The position numbers and the translations under genes are program-made. This document shows, piece after piece, positions 36,962 through 46,196 of a DNA stretch of 64,000 nt. A model generated the notes under the pieces. It had not been told where the DNA came from. It made no database searches and was given only the letters and a program-made list of their open reading frames with translations. The number at the start of each line of letters is the position of its first letter. Position 1 is the stretch's first letter. Location: contig JANWIP010000016.1 in the NCBI GenBank assembly GCA_025449845.1, positions 1-64,000 of the forward strand, read 5' to 3'. The stretch comes from Solirubrobacteraceae bacterium (GTDB lineage Bacteria > Actinomycetota > Thermoleophilia > Solirubrobacterales > Solirubrobacteraceae).

Positions 36962-37837
36962 TCAGGCCCGGGCGCTGGCCTGAGGATCCAGGCGTGACAT
37001 CGTGACCGCCGCCGTCAAGTCAGAGGTGGCCCCGCCCAGATAGAGGCCCTTGACCGGGGGAACGTCCGCATAGAAGCGACCATGACCGATCTTGACATGG
37101 GTCTCGCCAGCCAGCCTGCGGTTGGTTGGGTCCGCGCCCACCCACACCGGCTCCCCGTATCCGTCAGTGCCAGGAAGCAACGCCTCAAGCCACGCATGCG
37201 TGTCCACCTCCAGCGAGTCGGCGCCGCCGTCCTCGGGCGCCGCCCACAGGTAGCCCGAGACGTAACGAGCTGCGATGCCACGTCGACGCAGCAAGACTAG
37301 CGAAAGGTGCACAAAGTCCTGACATACCCCTGCACCCATTTTGAGCAGATCGTCAATCGTCGAGCCCACATAAGTGACCCCTGGGCGATATTCAAAGCGA
37401 TCGGGCACCAGCTCGCAGAGCAGCTCCAAGGTCTCAAGTGGGCTGTCGGTCTCTAACGCCTCATGCAACTCGTCCAACCCAAGGAGGGCGGGCTGGTCCT
37501 GCCAGGGCAGAGCGAACTCGCCGGCCGCATCGAGATAGGAGCTGCTGCCAAGGCTTTCCCAAGACCCATCGGGCGGCTCGGGGGGCTCCGAGGTCACCAC
37601 CCGCGCTCGCACGTCGATCGTCAGCTGCTCGTGAGCAGTGGGTATGCCGAACTCGAGCACCTCGGTGCCGAAGTAGTCGAGGTGCCGGCTGACACGAGCC
37701 TCAGGCTCGATGCGGGTGTGAAACTCGTCGCAGCGCTGCGAGGAGGATGTGGCCGGGCGCACGCGCAGCGCGTTCAGGTTGTCGGTGACCGGAGCGTCGT
37801 AGCGGTACTCGGTCAGGTAGCGGATCGCGAAATGCAT
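36962..37837 (-). CDS. Transglutaminase-like cysteine peptidase family protein
   Basis: A 291-residue protein starting MHFAIRYLTEYRYDAPVTDN, the N-terminal beta domain of bacterial transglutaminase-like proteins. The catalytic triad is visible as GAGVCQDFVHLSLVLLR (Cys about 158), DTHAWLEALLPG (His about 210) and VGADPTNRR (Asp about 229). GGAGGTGA precedes ATG 37837; a longer frame to 37897 would run into the alpha-E gene. It is the third gene of an ATP-grasp/alpha-E/transglutaminase cassette conserved across bacteria and predicted to work on peptides. Confidence 0.92.
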   Translation of the reverse strand: MHFAIRYLTEYRYDAPVTDNLNALRVRPATSSSQRCDEFHTRIEPEARVSRHLDYFGTEVLEFGIPTAHEQLTIDVRARVVTSEPPEPPDGSWESLGSSSYLDAAGEFALPWQDQPALLGLDELHEALETDSPLETLELLCELVPDRFEYRPGVTYVGSTIDDLLKMGAGVCQDFVHLSLVLLRRRGIAARYVSGYLWAAPEDGGADSLEVDTHAWLEALLPGTDGYGEPVWVGADPTNRRLAGETHVKIGHGRFYADVPPVKGLYLGGATSDLTAAVTMSRLDPQASARA

Positions 37838-37844
37838 GGCGCTC

Positions 37845-38786
37845 TCACCTCCTCTCCCCCGCCGGGGCCGCCCCGGCAAAATAGCGCTCGGCCACATCCT
37901 GGTCGATGCGAGCCAGCTCCTGCTGCGTGCGCTCGCAGATCCCCGTCAGCTCGGCCCCATCGGGCAGCGCACGACGCTGGAAGTCCAGATCGGCCGCCAA
38001 GCGGCTGACACGCAGCACCGGCTTGGAGTTGCGCGGGCCCGCATCGGCCGAGGTGAACACTTCGTGCAGCGAGTCCACGCACGCCGCCACGCTGTCTGGA
38101 TAGGCCCGCTCGAACAGCAGGAAGCGTGCGACAGGGTGCGCATTGGGCGGTGCAGTGACGGCACGCAGATAGGCGTGAAAGCCGCCGACGGCCTGCAGCA
38201 GGATCAGCGCGTGGCCATCCGCCGGCGCGCTGTCCTCGCCCGGCGGCAGCGCGATGCGCAGCATGCGCAACACCATGTCGGAGACCTCGATCAAGCCGCC
38301 AGCGTCCAGAAAGCACTTCGCTTCGTCGCGCAGCATCGAGCGGTCGGCCACTCCCCAGATCAGCGCCGTGCGCTGCTTGACGTACTGGGAGGTCAGATAG
38401 GGACCAGCCGGGGCCGCCCAGCCCGGCTGCCCTCCGCCGCGCAGTCCCAGCGCTGTGGTGTTGATCGCCTCCCACATCTCGGCGCTGATCACGTCGCGCA
38501 CCGTGCGTGCTCCCTCGCGGGCGCGCTCGACGCTGGCCAGTATCGAGCCTGGGCGTCGGGCATCAAGCGTGAGGTGACCAAGCGATTCGCTGCGCCCCGA
38601 GCGCTCGCCCTCAGCCACGCCCAGCATCGTCAGCAGACCGCCTGAGCCGAAGCTGACGCTCGGCATCGCATCGGAGGCGCCCTGGAGCTCGGCCTGGAAC
38701 ACCGCCTCCACAGCGCGTGCGGTGAACTCGGCCCGTGCGAGATTGCGCCCTAGCCAGTAGAGCTCGTGCGCGATCCGCGCCAACAT
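37845..38786 (-). CDS. Alpha-E domain-containing protein
   Basis: A 313-residue all-helical protein. The start MLARIAHELYWLGRNLARAE and the following E-FTARAVEAVF match the alpha-E family opening. WEAINT (about 105), FLLFERAYPDSVAACVDSL (about 223) and the final helix follow the family order. The ATG at 38786 overlaps the ATP-grasp stop by one base (TGATG) and the stop lies 7 bp before the transglutaminase ATG, so all three are coupled. Function unknown; probably a partner or scaffold of the ATP-grasp ligase. Confidence 0.92.
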   Translation of the reverse strand: MLARIAHELYWLGRNLARAEFTARAVEAVFQAELQGASDAMPSVSFGSGGLLTMLGVAEGERSGRSESLGHLTLDARRPGSILASVERAREGARTVRDVISAEMWEAINTTALGLRGGGQPGWAAPAGPYLTSQYVKQRTALIWGVADRSMLRDEAKCFLDAGGLIEVSDMVLRMLRIALPPGEDSAPADGHALILLQAVGGFHAYLRAVTAPPNAHPVARFLLFERAYPDSVAACVDSLHEVFTSADAGPRNSKPVLRVSRLAADLDFQRRALPDGAELTGICERTQQELARIDQDVAERYFAGAAPAGERR

Positions 38787-40390
38787 CAGCTGGCTCGTCG
38801 CTCTACATTGCCGCGCTGGCTGGCAGCTCTCCACTGCTGCTGCTGCTGCTGCTGTCCGCTCCATGTCCCGTAGCGCAGATCGGGAAGCGCAGGCGGCAAG
38901 GTGTCGGCGATCGGCGGACCCGCGCGGTCGGCATCGTCGCCGTCCTCCAGCACCCAGGTGTCCTTGGATCCTCCACCGCGTGAGGAGTTGACGATCAGCG
39001 AGCCCTCTTCCAAGGCGACTCGGGTCAGACCCCCGGGGACGATGTCGATGCGCTCACCAAAAACCGCGAAGGGACGCAGATCGACGTGACGGGGATTCAG
39101 TTCCCCCTCAGGGCCAACGGTGGGAACGGTCGATAGCCGCACCACATCCTGAGCTATCCAGCGTTCGGGATGAGCCTGGATCACCGCGCGCATACGCGCG
39201 ATCTCGGCCTCGTTCGCATGCGGGCCAATCATCACGCCTCGGCCCCCGGACTCGCCAGTGGGCTTGACCACCAGCTCATCCAGACGCTTGAGCACGTGCT
39301 CGAGCACTTCAGGATCCGACAAGAGGTAGGTGCGGACGTTCTCCAGAATCGGCTCCTCACCCAGGTAGAAGCGGATCATCTCGGGCACGAAGCAGTAGAC
39401 CGCCTTGTCGTCGGCCACTCCGGTGCCGAAGGCGTTGGCGATCGCCACGCTGCCAGCGCGATAGGCCCGCGCGAGACCCGGCACGCCCAACAGCGAATCC
39501 GGTCGAAACTCCAAGGGGTCGACGAAATCGTCATCCAATCGCCGGTAGACCGCGTGAACCCGCTCAAGGCCACGGGTGGTGCGCATATAGAGCACGTCGT
39601 CGCGCACTACCAGGTCCGATGCCTCGACCAGCTCCACGCCCATCTGCCGCGCCAGGAAAGCATGCTCGAAGTAGGCCGGATTGGCCGGCCCCGGAGTCCA
39701 CACCACCACGGTGGCCTCGCTCTCAGCCGAGGGGGCCACCGAGCGCAGCGCCCCCAACAGCAGCTGCGGATAGTGGTCTACCGGCCGCACCCGGTAGGAG
39801 GCGAACAGCTCGGGCACGAGGCGAGCCATGGCCGCACGGTTCTCCAGCACATAGGAGATCCCCGAAGGGATGCGCACGTTGTCCTCGATTACCTTCCAGC
39901 TGCCATCGCTGTGGCGCACCAGATCGCAGCCGGCCACATGGGTGTAGACCCCTCCGGGTGGGCGGATCCCGTGCACGGCACGCGCGAAGTGCGAGCAACC
40001 GGCAACCAAGCGCCACGGCACAAGTCCCTCCCGCACGATCTCGCGAGCGTGATAGACATCGTCGACGAAGTGGTTGAGCGCCCTTATGCGCTGCGCCAGA
40101 CCCCGCTTTATGTCGCGCCATTCCTCGCCACTCAGCACCCGCGGCACCAGATCCAGCGGAAACGGTCGCTCGTGCGAAGCGCCGCTCTCGCCGCTGGTCT
40201 CGAAGGTGATTCCCTGCTGCATGAAGATCGCATCGCGGCGCCGCCCGGCCTCAATCAGCCCTTCCCGACCGAGGCGATTCAGATCTCCGACCAGAGCCTC
40301 CGCGGCAGGTCGCGGGGATCCATCGGGCTCAAACAGCTCATCCAGGAAAGGCGCGCGCGGGCGGTAGCCGTCCATCGCCAGCGTCTTCAT
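38786..40390 (-). CDS. Circularly permuted ATP-grasp type 2 protein
   Basis: A 534-residue putative peptide/amide ligase. It begins at ATG 40390 (MKTLAMDGYRPRAPFLDELF). The permuted ATP-grasp signature is seen in DLVRHSDGSWKVIEDNVRIP (about 155), VPEMIRFYLGEEPILENVRT (about 330), and ELVVKPTGESGGRGVMIGPH (about 375, the ATP-grasp lysine and Gly-rich loop). The C-terminal tail after about 505 carries a seven-Gln run encoded by a CTG/CAG repeat. Genomic studies of ATP-grasp families predict a peptide-tagging or small-peptide synthesis role for this cassette; substrates are not known. Confidence 0.93.
   Translation of the reverse strand: MKTLAMDGYRPRAPFLDELFEPDGSPRPAAEALVGDLNRLGREGLIEAGRRRDAIFMQQGITFETSGESGASHERPFPLDLVPRVLSGEEWRDIKRGLAQRIRALNHFVDDVYHAREIVREGLVPWRLVAGCSHFARAVHGIRPPGGVYTHVAGCDLVRHSDGSWKVIEDNVRIPSGISYVLENRAAMARLVPELFASYRVRPVDHYPQLLLGALRSVAPSAESEATVVVWTPGPANPAYFEHAFLARQMGVELVEASDLVVRDDVLYMRTTRGLERVHAVYRRLDDDFVDPLEFRPDSLLGVPGLARAYRAGSVAIANAFGTGVADDKAVYCFVPEMIRFYLGEEPILENVRTYLLSDPEVLEHVLKRLDELVVKPTGESGGRGVMIGPHANEAEIARMRAVIQAHPERWIAQDVVRLSTVPTVGPEGELNPRHVDLRPFAVFGERIDIVPGGLTRVALEEGSLIVNSSRGGGSKDTWVLEDGDDADRAGPPIADTLPPALPDLRYGTWSGQQQQQQQWRAASQRGNVERRAS
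38834..38854. repeat. (CTG)7 microsatellite in the ATP-grasp gene
   Basis: Seven perfect CTG units on the plus strand encode a seven-residue Gln run near the end of the ATP-grasp protein. Slippage would change the Gln number without shifting frame. Confidence 0.9.
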
Positions 40391-40526
40391 CTGCGAATTC
40401 ACTGCGGGATTGTCTCTGCTTAGGCGCGCCCTCACCTTCGACGGTTGGAGCAATTACGGAGCTCACCGCCCATCAGTTGTCGCAATCCTCGGCGACTCGG
40501 TCCTCGGCGACTTCGCCCAGATGGCT

Positions 40527-41684
40527 TCAGCTTCCCAGCCCCCCGAGCCACGCGAACAGCTCAAGCGTCGCCGCATCGGTCTGCAACATGTTTGGCCGCG
40601 CCTGATGCGCTGTGATCGGACTGCCGTCCCACGCACGCAGGTAGAGACCGTTGCCTTCGCGGGCATGCGCCTGCGCCTGTGCCGCCATCTCCTGCGCCAA
40701 CGCCGGCCAGCGCTCATCGCCGGTCTGGGTGGCGTAGAGGAGCATCCAGTGCAGATAGATGGTGTCGAACTGTGGGCCCATGTTCAGCCTGTCCTGGAAG
40801 CGCTGCCAGCACGCGTCGGCGAGTTCACGCGCTCGTGCGCAGGCGGCCGGCACACCGGTTTCACAGAGGATCTGGTGAGCCTCGACCAGCGGACCCTCGA
40901 TGTATGGAGTCGGCGTCGTATCGGAGCCTGTGCGCCGATAGAGCTGGTCTTCGGTGAGAAAGTTCGCGTCTGCCCAGGTCAAGAACTTCACGACTTCATT
41001 GCGATAGACCTGCCGAGCAGTGTGCTGGAAGAGCAGTGCGCCCAGCAGCGCACCTGCCGCCAGCGGCTCGCCGGCGATGTACGGATGGGAGGTGTTCCAC
41101 CAAAACCCTCCCCCATCTCGCGCATCCCAGCCACGGGCGGCGATAAACGCGAAGGCATGTTCGGCCTCGTGCAGATAACGCGTCTGACCGGTCGCGCGGA
41201 AAGCGTCGAAGAACGCCAGACCCCACCAGCCGTTGTCATCGAACCAAGTGCGCACCTGCCCCCGGTCGCCTGGATATGGCGCGAAGCCCGCCATCGGCCG
41301 TAAGCCTCGGTCGAAGTAGCGCTCAGCCCCGTTCGCAAATGCGCTGACCGCGGCGCGGTGAGCGGCTGACGGGGCAGCTAGAGCGATCGCGTCAAGGGTC
41401 TCGAACAGCGGCGTGGCGCCCCAGATCGTGGCGAGCGGATAGGGGTCGTGATCGCCGAGGCGTTCGTCATACCAGCCCAAGCGCCGATTGCGCCACAACT
41501 GCTCGGCGCGCCCGGCGCCGGCTTCCGCGAGCGCCAGATAAGCAGACGCTGAGGCACCATCGACCGCGGCGCTCAGAGCAGGAGGCACGGCGCTCAGAGC
41601 AGGAGGTGCGGCGCTCAGAGCAGGAGGCGCGGCGCTGGCGGCGGCAGGCATCGCTGCCAGCCAGCACGCAAGCGCCAGTAGCAT
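40527..41684 (-). CDS. Glycoside hydrolase family 76 (alpha-1,6-mannanase-like), secreted
   Basis: A 385-residue exported protein. From ATG 41684 there is a signal peptide (MLLALACWLAAMPAAASA) and a 7-residue tandem repeat linker. An (alpha/alpha)6-type domain follows with the GH76 catalytic Asp pair in RTWFDDNGWWGLAFFDAFRA (about 155), then GGGFWWNT and PTPYIEGPLVEAHQIL. GH76 enzymes act on alpha-1,6-mannans. The longer frame to GTG 41756 would overlap the divergent MMPL gene. Start spacing to the MMPL ATG is 54 bp. Confidence 0.85.
   Translation of the reverse strand: MLLALACWLAAMPAAASAAPPALSAAPPALSAVPPALSAAVDGASASAYLALAEAGAGRAEQLWRNRRLGWYDERLGDHDPYPLATIWGATPLFETLDAIALAAPSAAHRAAVSAFANGAERYFDRGLRPMAGFAPYPGDRGQVRTWFDDNGWWGLAFFDAFRATGQTRYLHEAEHAFAFIAARGWDARDGGGFWWNTSHPYIAGEPLAAGALLGALLFQHTARQVYRNEVVKFLTWADANFLTEDQLYRRTGSDTTPTPYIEGPLVEAHQILCETGVPAACARARELADACWQRFQDRLNMGPQFDTIYLHWMLLYATQTGDERWPALAQEMAAQAQAHAREGNGLYLRAWDGSPITAHQARPNMLQTDAATLELFAWLGGLGS
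41568..41630. repeat. 21-bp tandem repeat in the GH76 linker
   Basis: Three near-identical 21-bp units (41568, 41589, 41610; each ggcgctcagagcaggagg plus 3 bp) encode SAAPPAL-like heptapeptides between signal peptide and catalytic domain. The period keeps the frame. Confidence 0.88.
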
Positions 41685-41738
41685 AGGGTGCAGGCGGATG
41701 CCACGTCGCGCAAACAGGATGCAAAGCCTAGCCGCGTG

Positions 41739-43976
41739 ATGACCGGCGTACTGCACGGACTCGCAAAGTTCTGCATCCGACGTCGGTTCGTGGTTCTGGG
41801 CGTCTGGCTCGTGCTGACGATCGCGCTGGTCGTCGTCTCACATCGACTGGGCGACAACACGAACGACAACCTGTCCCTGCCGGGCACCGACAGCCAGCGC
41901 GCGGCTGACACCCTCGCTATGTCCTTCCCCGATCAGGCCAACGGAACCAGCCCGATCGTCCTGCATGCCGCGAGCGGCAAGCTGACCGACTCCAAGTACG
42001 CAACGGCGGTCGATCAGGCGGCAGCCGACGTGGCGAAAGCCCCGAATGTCGCTTCGGTGGTCAATCCACTCACGCCCCAGGGGGCCGCGGCTCTGAGCAA
42101 GGATCAGAGCACCGGATATCTGTCGGTGACGCTGGCGGTTAGTCCAGGAGAACTCTCGAAAGATGAGGCGCAGACGATCATCGATGCCGCCAATCCCGCC
42201 AAGGCGGCCGGGTTGCAGGTGGAGACCGGCGGCCAGCTGGGTCAGAAGGTCTCAAAGCCCTCGACCGAGTCCAGCGAGCTGATCGGGATCATCGCGGCGA
42301 TGGTGATCCTGACGCTCACCTTCGGCACCGTCGTGTCGATGCTGCTGCCGATCCTGAACGCCATCCTCGCGCTGCTCGCGACGCTCGCGATCATCCGTAT
42401 GCTCGGCCACCTCATCACGGTGCCCACGGTGGCGCCAACGCTGGCCACGATGATCGGCCTGGGCGTCGGTATTGACTACGCGCTGTTCATCGTCACGCGC
42501 CATTTCCGAGGGCTCAAGGACGGCCTCGACCCGGAGGAGTCGATCGCGCGGGCCGCCGCGACCTCAGGTGGAGCGGTGTTCTTCGCTGGCGGCACGGTGA
42601 CAATCGCACTCATCTCGCTCGCGGTGGCCGGCATCCCGCTGGTCACGACGATGGGTCTGATGGCGGGTGTCTCGGTGGTTGTCGCCGTCGTCGCCGCGCT
42701 CACGCTGCTGCCGGCCATGCTCGCCATAACCGGAGTGCACATCAACTCCCTGCGCGTGCGCTCCCCAAGCACCGATGCACAGATAAATGCAGGGTTATGG
42801 GCGAGATGGGCCAAAGGCGTCGCCAAGCGTCCACTGCTTGCGGGCTTGGCAGCGCTCGCAATCCTCGTGCCGCTGATGATTCCGCTGCTGTCGCTGAATC
42901 TGGGACAGCAGGATGTCGCCGCGCTTTCCACCTCGACCACCGCGCGCCGCGCCTACGACCTCATCTCCGACAGCTTCGGGCCGGGCGTCAACGGTCCGCT
43001 GATCGTGGCGGTCTCGCTGGGGTCCGCGGCGAAAGGCAATCCAGCTACCAGCGATCCCCGCCTGCAGACGCTGCAGAAGGACATCTCCTCCACACATGGA
43101 GTTGTGGCTATCACTCCCACTCAGATCGACAAGACGGGGACCACCGCCTACTTCAACGCAATCGCCAGTACCGGGCCGGCGGAAAAAGCCACGGCCGACC
43201 TCGTGGAAGAGCTGCGCTCGAGTGTGATTCCGCGTGCCGAGCAGGGCACCGACATGCAGGCCGACATCGGTGGCAGCACCGCCGGCTACGTCGATCTGGC
43301 CTCGCGGATCTCGGAAAAGCTGCCACTCCAGATTCTTGTCGTGATCGCGCTCAGCTTCGTGCTGCTGATCTTGGCCTTCCGCACCATGGTGATCCCGGTT
43401 CAGGCGGCAGTCATGAACCTATTGTCAATCGGCGCTGCCTACGGCGTACTCACGGCGATCTTCCAGTACGGCTGGCTGAGCGGCTTAATTGGTCTCAGCG
43501 GGCCGGTCCCGATCGTCTCCTATGTGCCGCTATTTATGTTCGCGATCTTGTTCGGCCTGTCGATGGACTATGAGGTATTTCTGGTAAGTCAGATCGAGGA
43601 GCACGTGCATGCCGGCCAGGACAATCGCAGCTCGGTGATCTCGGGGTTGGTGACAAGCGCACGTGTCATCACCGCAGCGGCTTTGATTATGGTGTTCGTA
43701 TTCGGTAGTTTTGTGCTCAATGGTGATCCGACGATCAAGCAGTTCGGGGTGGGGCTGGCCGTCGCGGTCATCCTCGACGCGACCGTCGTGCGTTGTCTGC
43801 TGGTTCCGGCATTAATGCTTCTAATGGGCAAGGTCAACTGGTGGATGCCGGCTTGGCTTGACCGCCTGCTGCCCCATGTGAGCATCGAGGGGGCCGAGTT
43901 CTTTCAGGCTCGCGAACACCTCGCGGGGGCGGCAGCCGAGCCGGCGCCGGAGGCAAATGTGGCCCCGAAGCTTTAG
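41739..43976 (+). CDS. MMPL/RND family transporter
   Basis: A 745-residue polytopic protein of the actinobacterial MMPL family that exports lipids or hydrophobic compounds. The first TM is FVVLGVWLVLTIALVVVSHR, followed by an extracytoplasmic loop with a pseudo-repeat in each half. MIGLGVGIDYALFIVTRHFR (about 245) and FGLSMDYEVFLVSQIEEHVH (about 605) are the two family signature helices with GxDY/SMDY. The last cytoplasmic tail is Ala/Glu-rich. I chose ATG 41739 at the conserved N-terminus; GTG 41688 is an alternative. It is divergent from GH76, so a shared cell-envelope role is possible. Confidence 0.93.
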   Translation: MTGVLHGLAKFCIRRRFVVLGVWLVLTIALVVVSHRLGDNTNDNLSLPGTDSQRAADTLAMSFPDQANGTSPIVLHAASGKLTDSKYATAVDQAAADVAKAPNVASVVNPLTPQGAAALSKDQSTGYLSVTLAVSPGELSKDEAQTIIDAANPAKAAGLQVETGGQLGQKVSKPSTESSELIGIIAAMVILTLTFGTVVSMLLPILNAILALLATLAIIRMLGHLITVPTVAPTLATMIGLGVGIDYALFIVTRHFRGLKDGLDPEESIARAAATSGGAVFFAGGTVTIALISLAVAGIPLVTTMGLMAGVSVVVAVVAALTLLPAMLAITGVHINSLRVRSPSTDAQINAGLWARWAKGVAKRPLLAGLAALAILVPLMIPLLSLNLGQQDVAALSTSTTARRAYDLISDSFGPGVNGPLIVAVSLGSAAKGNPATSDPRLQTLQKDISSTHGVVAITPTQIDKTGTTAYFNAIASTGPAEKATADLVEELRSSVIPRAEQGTDMQADIGGSTAGYVDLASRISEKLPLQILVVIALSFVLLILAFRTMVIPVQAAVMNLLSIGAAYGVLTAIFQYGWLSGLIGLSGPVPIVSYVPLFMFAILFGLSMDYEVFLVSQIEEHVHAGQDNRSSVISGLVTSARVITAAALIMVFVFGSFVLNGDPTIKQFGVGLAVAVILDATVVRCLLVPALMLLMGKVNWWMPAWLDRLLPHVSIEGAEFFQAREHLAGAAAEPAPEANVAPKL

Positions 43977-44013
43977 AAGACGCCTAACAGGCAGCAGGCA
44001 ATTCCGTTACGCT

Positions 44014-44028
44014 CAAGAGTAATTCTTG
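44014..44028. promoter_or_regulatory. Inverted repeat before the double-HTH gene
   Basis: CAAGA (44014-44018) and TCTTG (44024-44028) flank a 5-bp AT-rich centre, 46 bp before the ATG. The position and symmetry suit an operator, possibly autoregulatory. Confidence 0.35.
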
Positions 44029-44074
44029 TGTTTACACTGTTGGCGTATCCATTGCGGGCATCCACGATACCGGC

Positions 44075-44557
44075 ATGCGTCCGATGGATAGCCCGGAGAC
44101 GATTGAAGCGCAGATGCGCATATTCGGGCAGAACCTGCGCCGCGCGCGCAAACGAACTGGCCTGGCTCAGGATAAGTTGGGGATCGACAAAGCGATGGTC
44201 AGTCAACTTGAGCTCGGAGAGCGCTCACCGCGCCTGACCACTGTGGTTCGCATCGCCGGACTGTTGGAGGTGACCCCGGCAGCGCTGCTGAAAGGGGTCG
44301 GCGCGAGCAAAGCCGGCGTAGGACTTCCGCCACGGCGCCACGATCTGCAAGAGCCCTTGGCGAGATTCGGCGCGAACTTGCTATGGGCGCGTCTGCGCGA
44401 GGGCACCTCGCAGATGGAGTTGGGCGGCGAAGCGCGCGTGGATCGCGGTGGAATCAGTGCGCTGGAGCAGGGCATGCGAGCGCCCAAGATGTCCACGATC
44501 CTGAAGCTAGCTTGGACACTGGAAATGCCCGCTGCAACGCTGCTGCGCGGCGTCTAG
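44075..44557 (+). CDS. Transcriptional regulator with two tandem XRE-type HTH domains
   Basis: A 160-residue protein built from two Cro/C1-type HTH units. Unit one, at about 15-75, is FGQNLRRARKRTGLAQDKLG, IDKAMVSQLELGERSPRLTT. Unit two, at about 97-158, is FGANLLWARLREGTSQMELG, VDRGGISALEQGMRAPKMST. Each ends with an L-AATLLRGV-like helix (PAALLKGV and AATLLRGV), so this looks like an internal duplication. There is no sensor domain. It stands alone between MMPL and the convergent ltrA gene, with a 1-bp gap to the latter's stop. Confidence 0.85.
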   Translation: MRPMDSPETIEAQMRIFGQNLRRARKRTGLAQDKLGIDKAMVSQLELGERSPRLTTVVRIAGLLEVTPAALLKGVGASKAGVGLPPRRHDLQEPLARFGANLLWARLREGTSQMELGGEARVDRGGISALEQGMRAPKMSTILKLAWTLEMPAATLLRGV

Positions 44558-44558
44558 C

Positions 44559-45779
44559 TCACGGCCCTCGTGGAGCCAGCGGCTCCAGCTGATGGCGCAC
44601 ACGATCGCGCATGTCGGCATAACGCAGCGCCTCGTAGGCGATCAGCAGGGCCAGTAGCGCAGCAAGGATCCCGAGCGTGGCAAGCGCCGGCAACCTGACC
44701 GCGGCGGGCACCAGCGCGAGCAGCACTACAGCGCAGAGGAGGCGCCAGACCGAGAGCGTGTGCATGTTGCGTAGGCGAAAGAGCACATGCGCAAGCAGAT
44801 ACAACGCCGCCCCGCCCAACAGCGCCGCCGCGGGTATCAGCGCCAGGTGCTCGCCGACATCGTTGAGGGTGACCTTCAACCCAAACGCCAACAGGGCGAT
44901 GCCGGCGACCATCAGAAAGTGCAGATAGGAGTAGGAGTCGCGGGCGATCTCATTGCGCTCACGTCCCGGCTCGGCCCGCGAGAGACGCCGCTCGGCCACG
45001 ATGGCCGTGACGTCGAAGTAGACCCACCACAGCGCCGCGGCTACCACCACCCCGAGCACCGCAGCCACAACTATCCCCGCGTCGATCTGGTGCTGAGCCC
45101 CCACGCCGATGGCCACGATCGACTCACCCAGCGCGATGATCACGATCAGTCCGTGGCGCTCGGCGAAATGACCGGGGACCAGACGCCAGCCATCGGCCCC
45201 GAACAGATAAGGCCCTCCGGCGTCGAGCACCAACGCCAGGCCCCACAGACCAAGCTGCACGCCGCCGTCGGTGAAGGCGGCGACGAACAGCAATCCGGCA
45301 CCAATCGCGGTACTGCCGGCCAACCCGATAACCGAGCGGCGCAGCGCCTCGTCCTGCCGACTGGCGAGCATGAATAGCATGATGTGCGCGCTGCGCACAG
45401 CCGCGTAGGCACAGGCGAACAGAAGTGCCTCGGACCCAAACGCGCCGGGTACACACAGAGCCGCGATCAGAAAGGCGGCCATGGCGGCGAACATGACCAG
45501 GCGCACCGTCCCCTCCTCCGGGTCAACGACGCTGGTGAGCCACGCGTAGCCGACCCAGGACCACCACAGCATGCCCAACACCAGCAGCCCCTCCACCAAG
45601 CCCTTCCATGCCGGCGTGCCGTGGCCCATCAGCGTGGGGTGAGCCATCAGCGTGGTGCACTGTGTGAGAGCCAGCACGAACACCAAATCGAAGAACAACT
45701 CGAGTGGCGTAACCCGCTCGTCCTGGCGCAAAGTGGCGCTAACGCGAGGTGTGCGACCTGCGGAGTCGGTGGCGCTCAC
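44559..45779 (-). CDS. ltrA: Low temperature requirement protein A (LtrA) family membrane protein
   Basis: A 406-residue protein with about 12 hydrophobic segments. The start VTPLELFFDLVFVLALTQCT is the diagnostic LtrA motif, followed by WWSWVGYAWLTSVVDPEEG (about 70) and ERHGLIVIIALGESIVAIGV (about 210). Named from Listeria, where mutants grow poorly in the cold; the molecular role is unknown. Length is normal. It converges with the HTH gene. Confidence 0.93.
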   Translation of the reverse strand: MSATDSAGRTPRVSATLRQDERVTPLELFFDLVFVLALTQCTTLMAHPTLMGHGTPAWKGLVEGLLVLGMLWWSWVGYAWLTSVVDPEEGTVRLVMFAAMAAFLIAALCVPGAFGSEALLFACAYAAVRSAHIMLFMLASRQDEALRRSVIGLAGSTAIGAGLLFVAAFTDGGVQLGLWGLALVLDAGGPYLFGADGWRLVPGHFAERHGLIVIIALGESIVAIGVGAQHQIDAGIVVAAVLGVVVAAALWWVYFDVTAIVAERRLSRAEPGRERNEIARDSYSYLHFLMVAGIALLAFGLKVTLNDVGEHLALIPAAALLGGAALYLLAHVLFRLRNMHTLSVWRLLCAVVLLALVPAAVRLPALATLGILAALLALLIAYEALRYADMRDRVRHQLEPLAPRGP

Positions 45780-45839
45780 CCCGACATCTTGGCAAGCCCA
45801 CGCGCCGCGCTCGTCCCGGGCGCGACGCGACGGACTCCG

Positions 45840-46196
45840 CTAGGCCAGCTCTTCGGAGGCCGTGCGAAACACGGCGAGCTGCTGAGCGAGCGCTTCGCCG
45901 GTGTATGCGGGGATTACGCCGACGTTGTCGACAACCGCTGCGGCACGCGCAATGAGCCGCAGGAACTCGGGACTCGAGGCGATTTCACCCAGCACCGCGC
46001 GCTCGCCACGGGCCAGCACGAAGCCGCCCAGGTCACCGCCATGCGGGGAAAGGAAGACGGGCTCAAAACTTTCCAGGCGACCTGCCTGCTGGAGCTGACC
46101 GTAGTATTCGATGGCTTCCTGAAAGACCTCCAGACTCTTGAGCTCACGCCCGCGCACAACCGGGCCCCAGCCGAGGAACAATGCGTCGCCAGCCAT
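45840..46196 (-). CDS. Hypothetical small soluble protein (possible dimeric alpha-beta barrel)
   Basis: A 118-residue soluble protein starting MAGDALFLGWGPVVRGRELK. Its pattern, a strand, a helix (SLEVFQEAIEYYGQLQQAG), VFLSPHGGDLGGFVLARGER and a second helix-strand, looks like a ferredoxin-type or dimeric alpha-beta fold. I do not recognise a named family. It lies 60 bp upstream of ltrA on the same strand and could be co-transcribed. Confidence 0.6.
   Translation of the reverse strand: MAGDALFLGWGPVVRGRELKSLEVFQEAIEYYGQLQQAGRLESFEPVFLSPHGGDLGGFVLARGERAVLGEIASSPEFLRLIARAAAVVDNVGVIPAYTGEALAQQLAVFRTASEELA

Noticed and set aside
39170..40423. 417-codon plus-strand frame opposite the ATP-grasp gene
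   Set aside because: His/Gln/Arg-rich shadow frame; the opposite strand carries an intact conserved enzyme.
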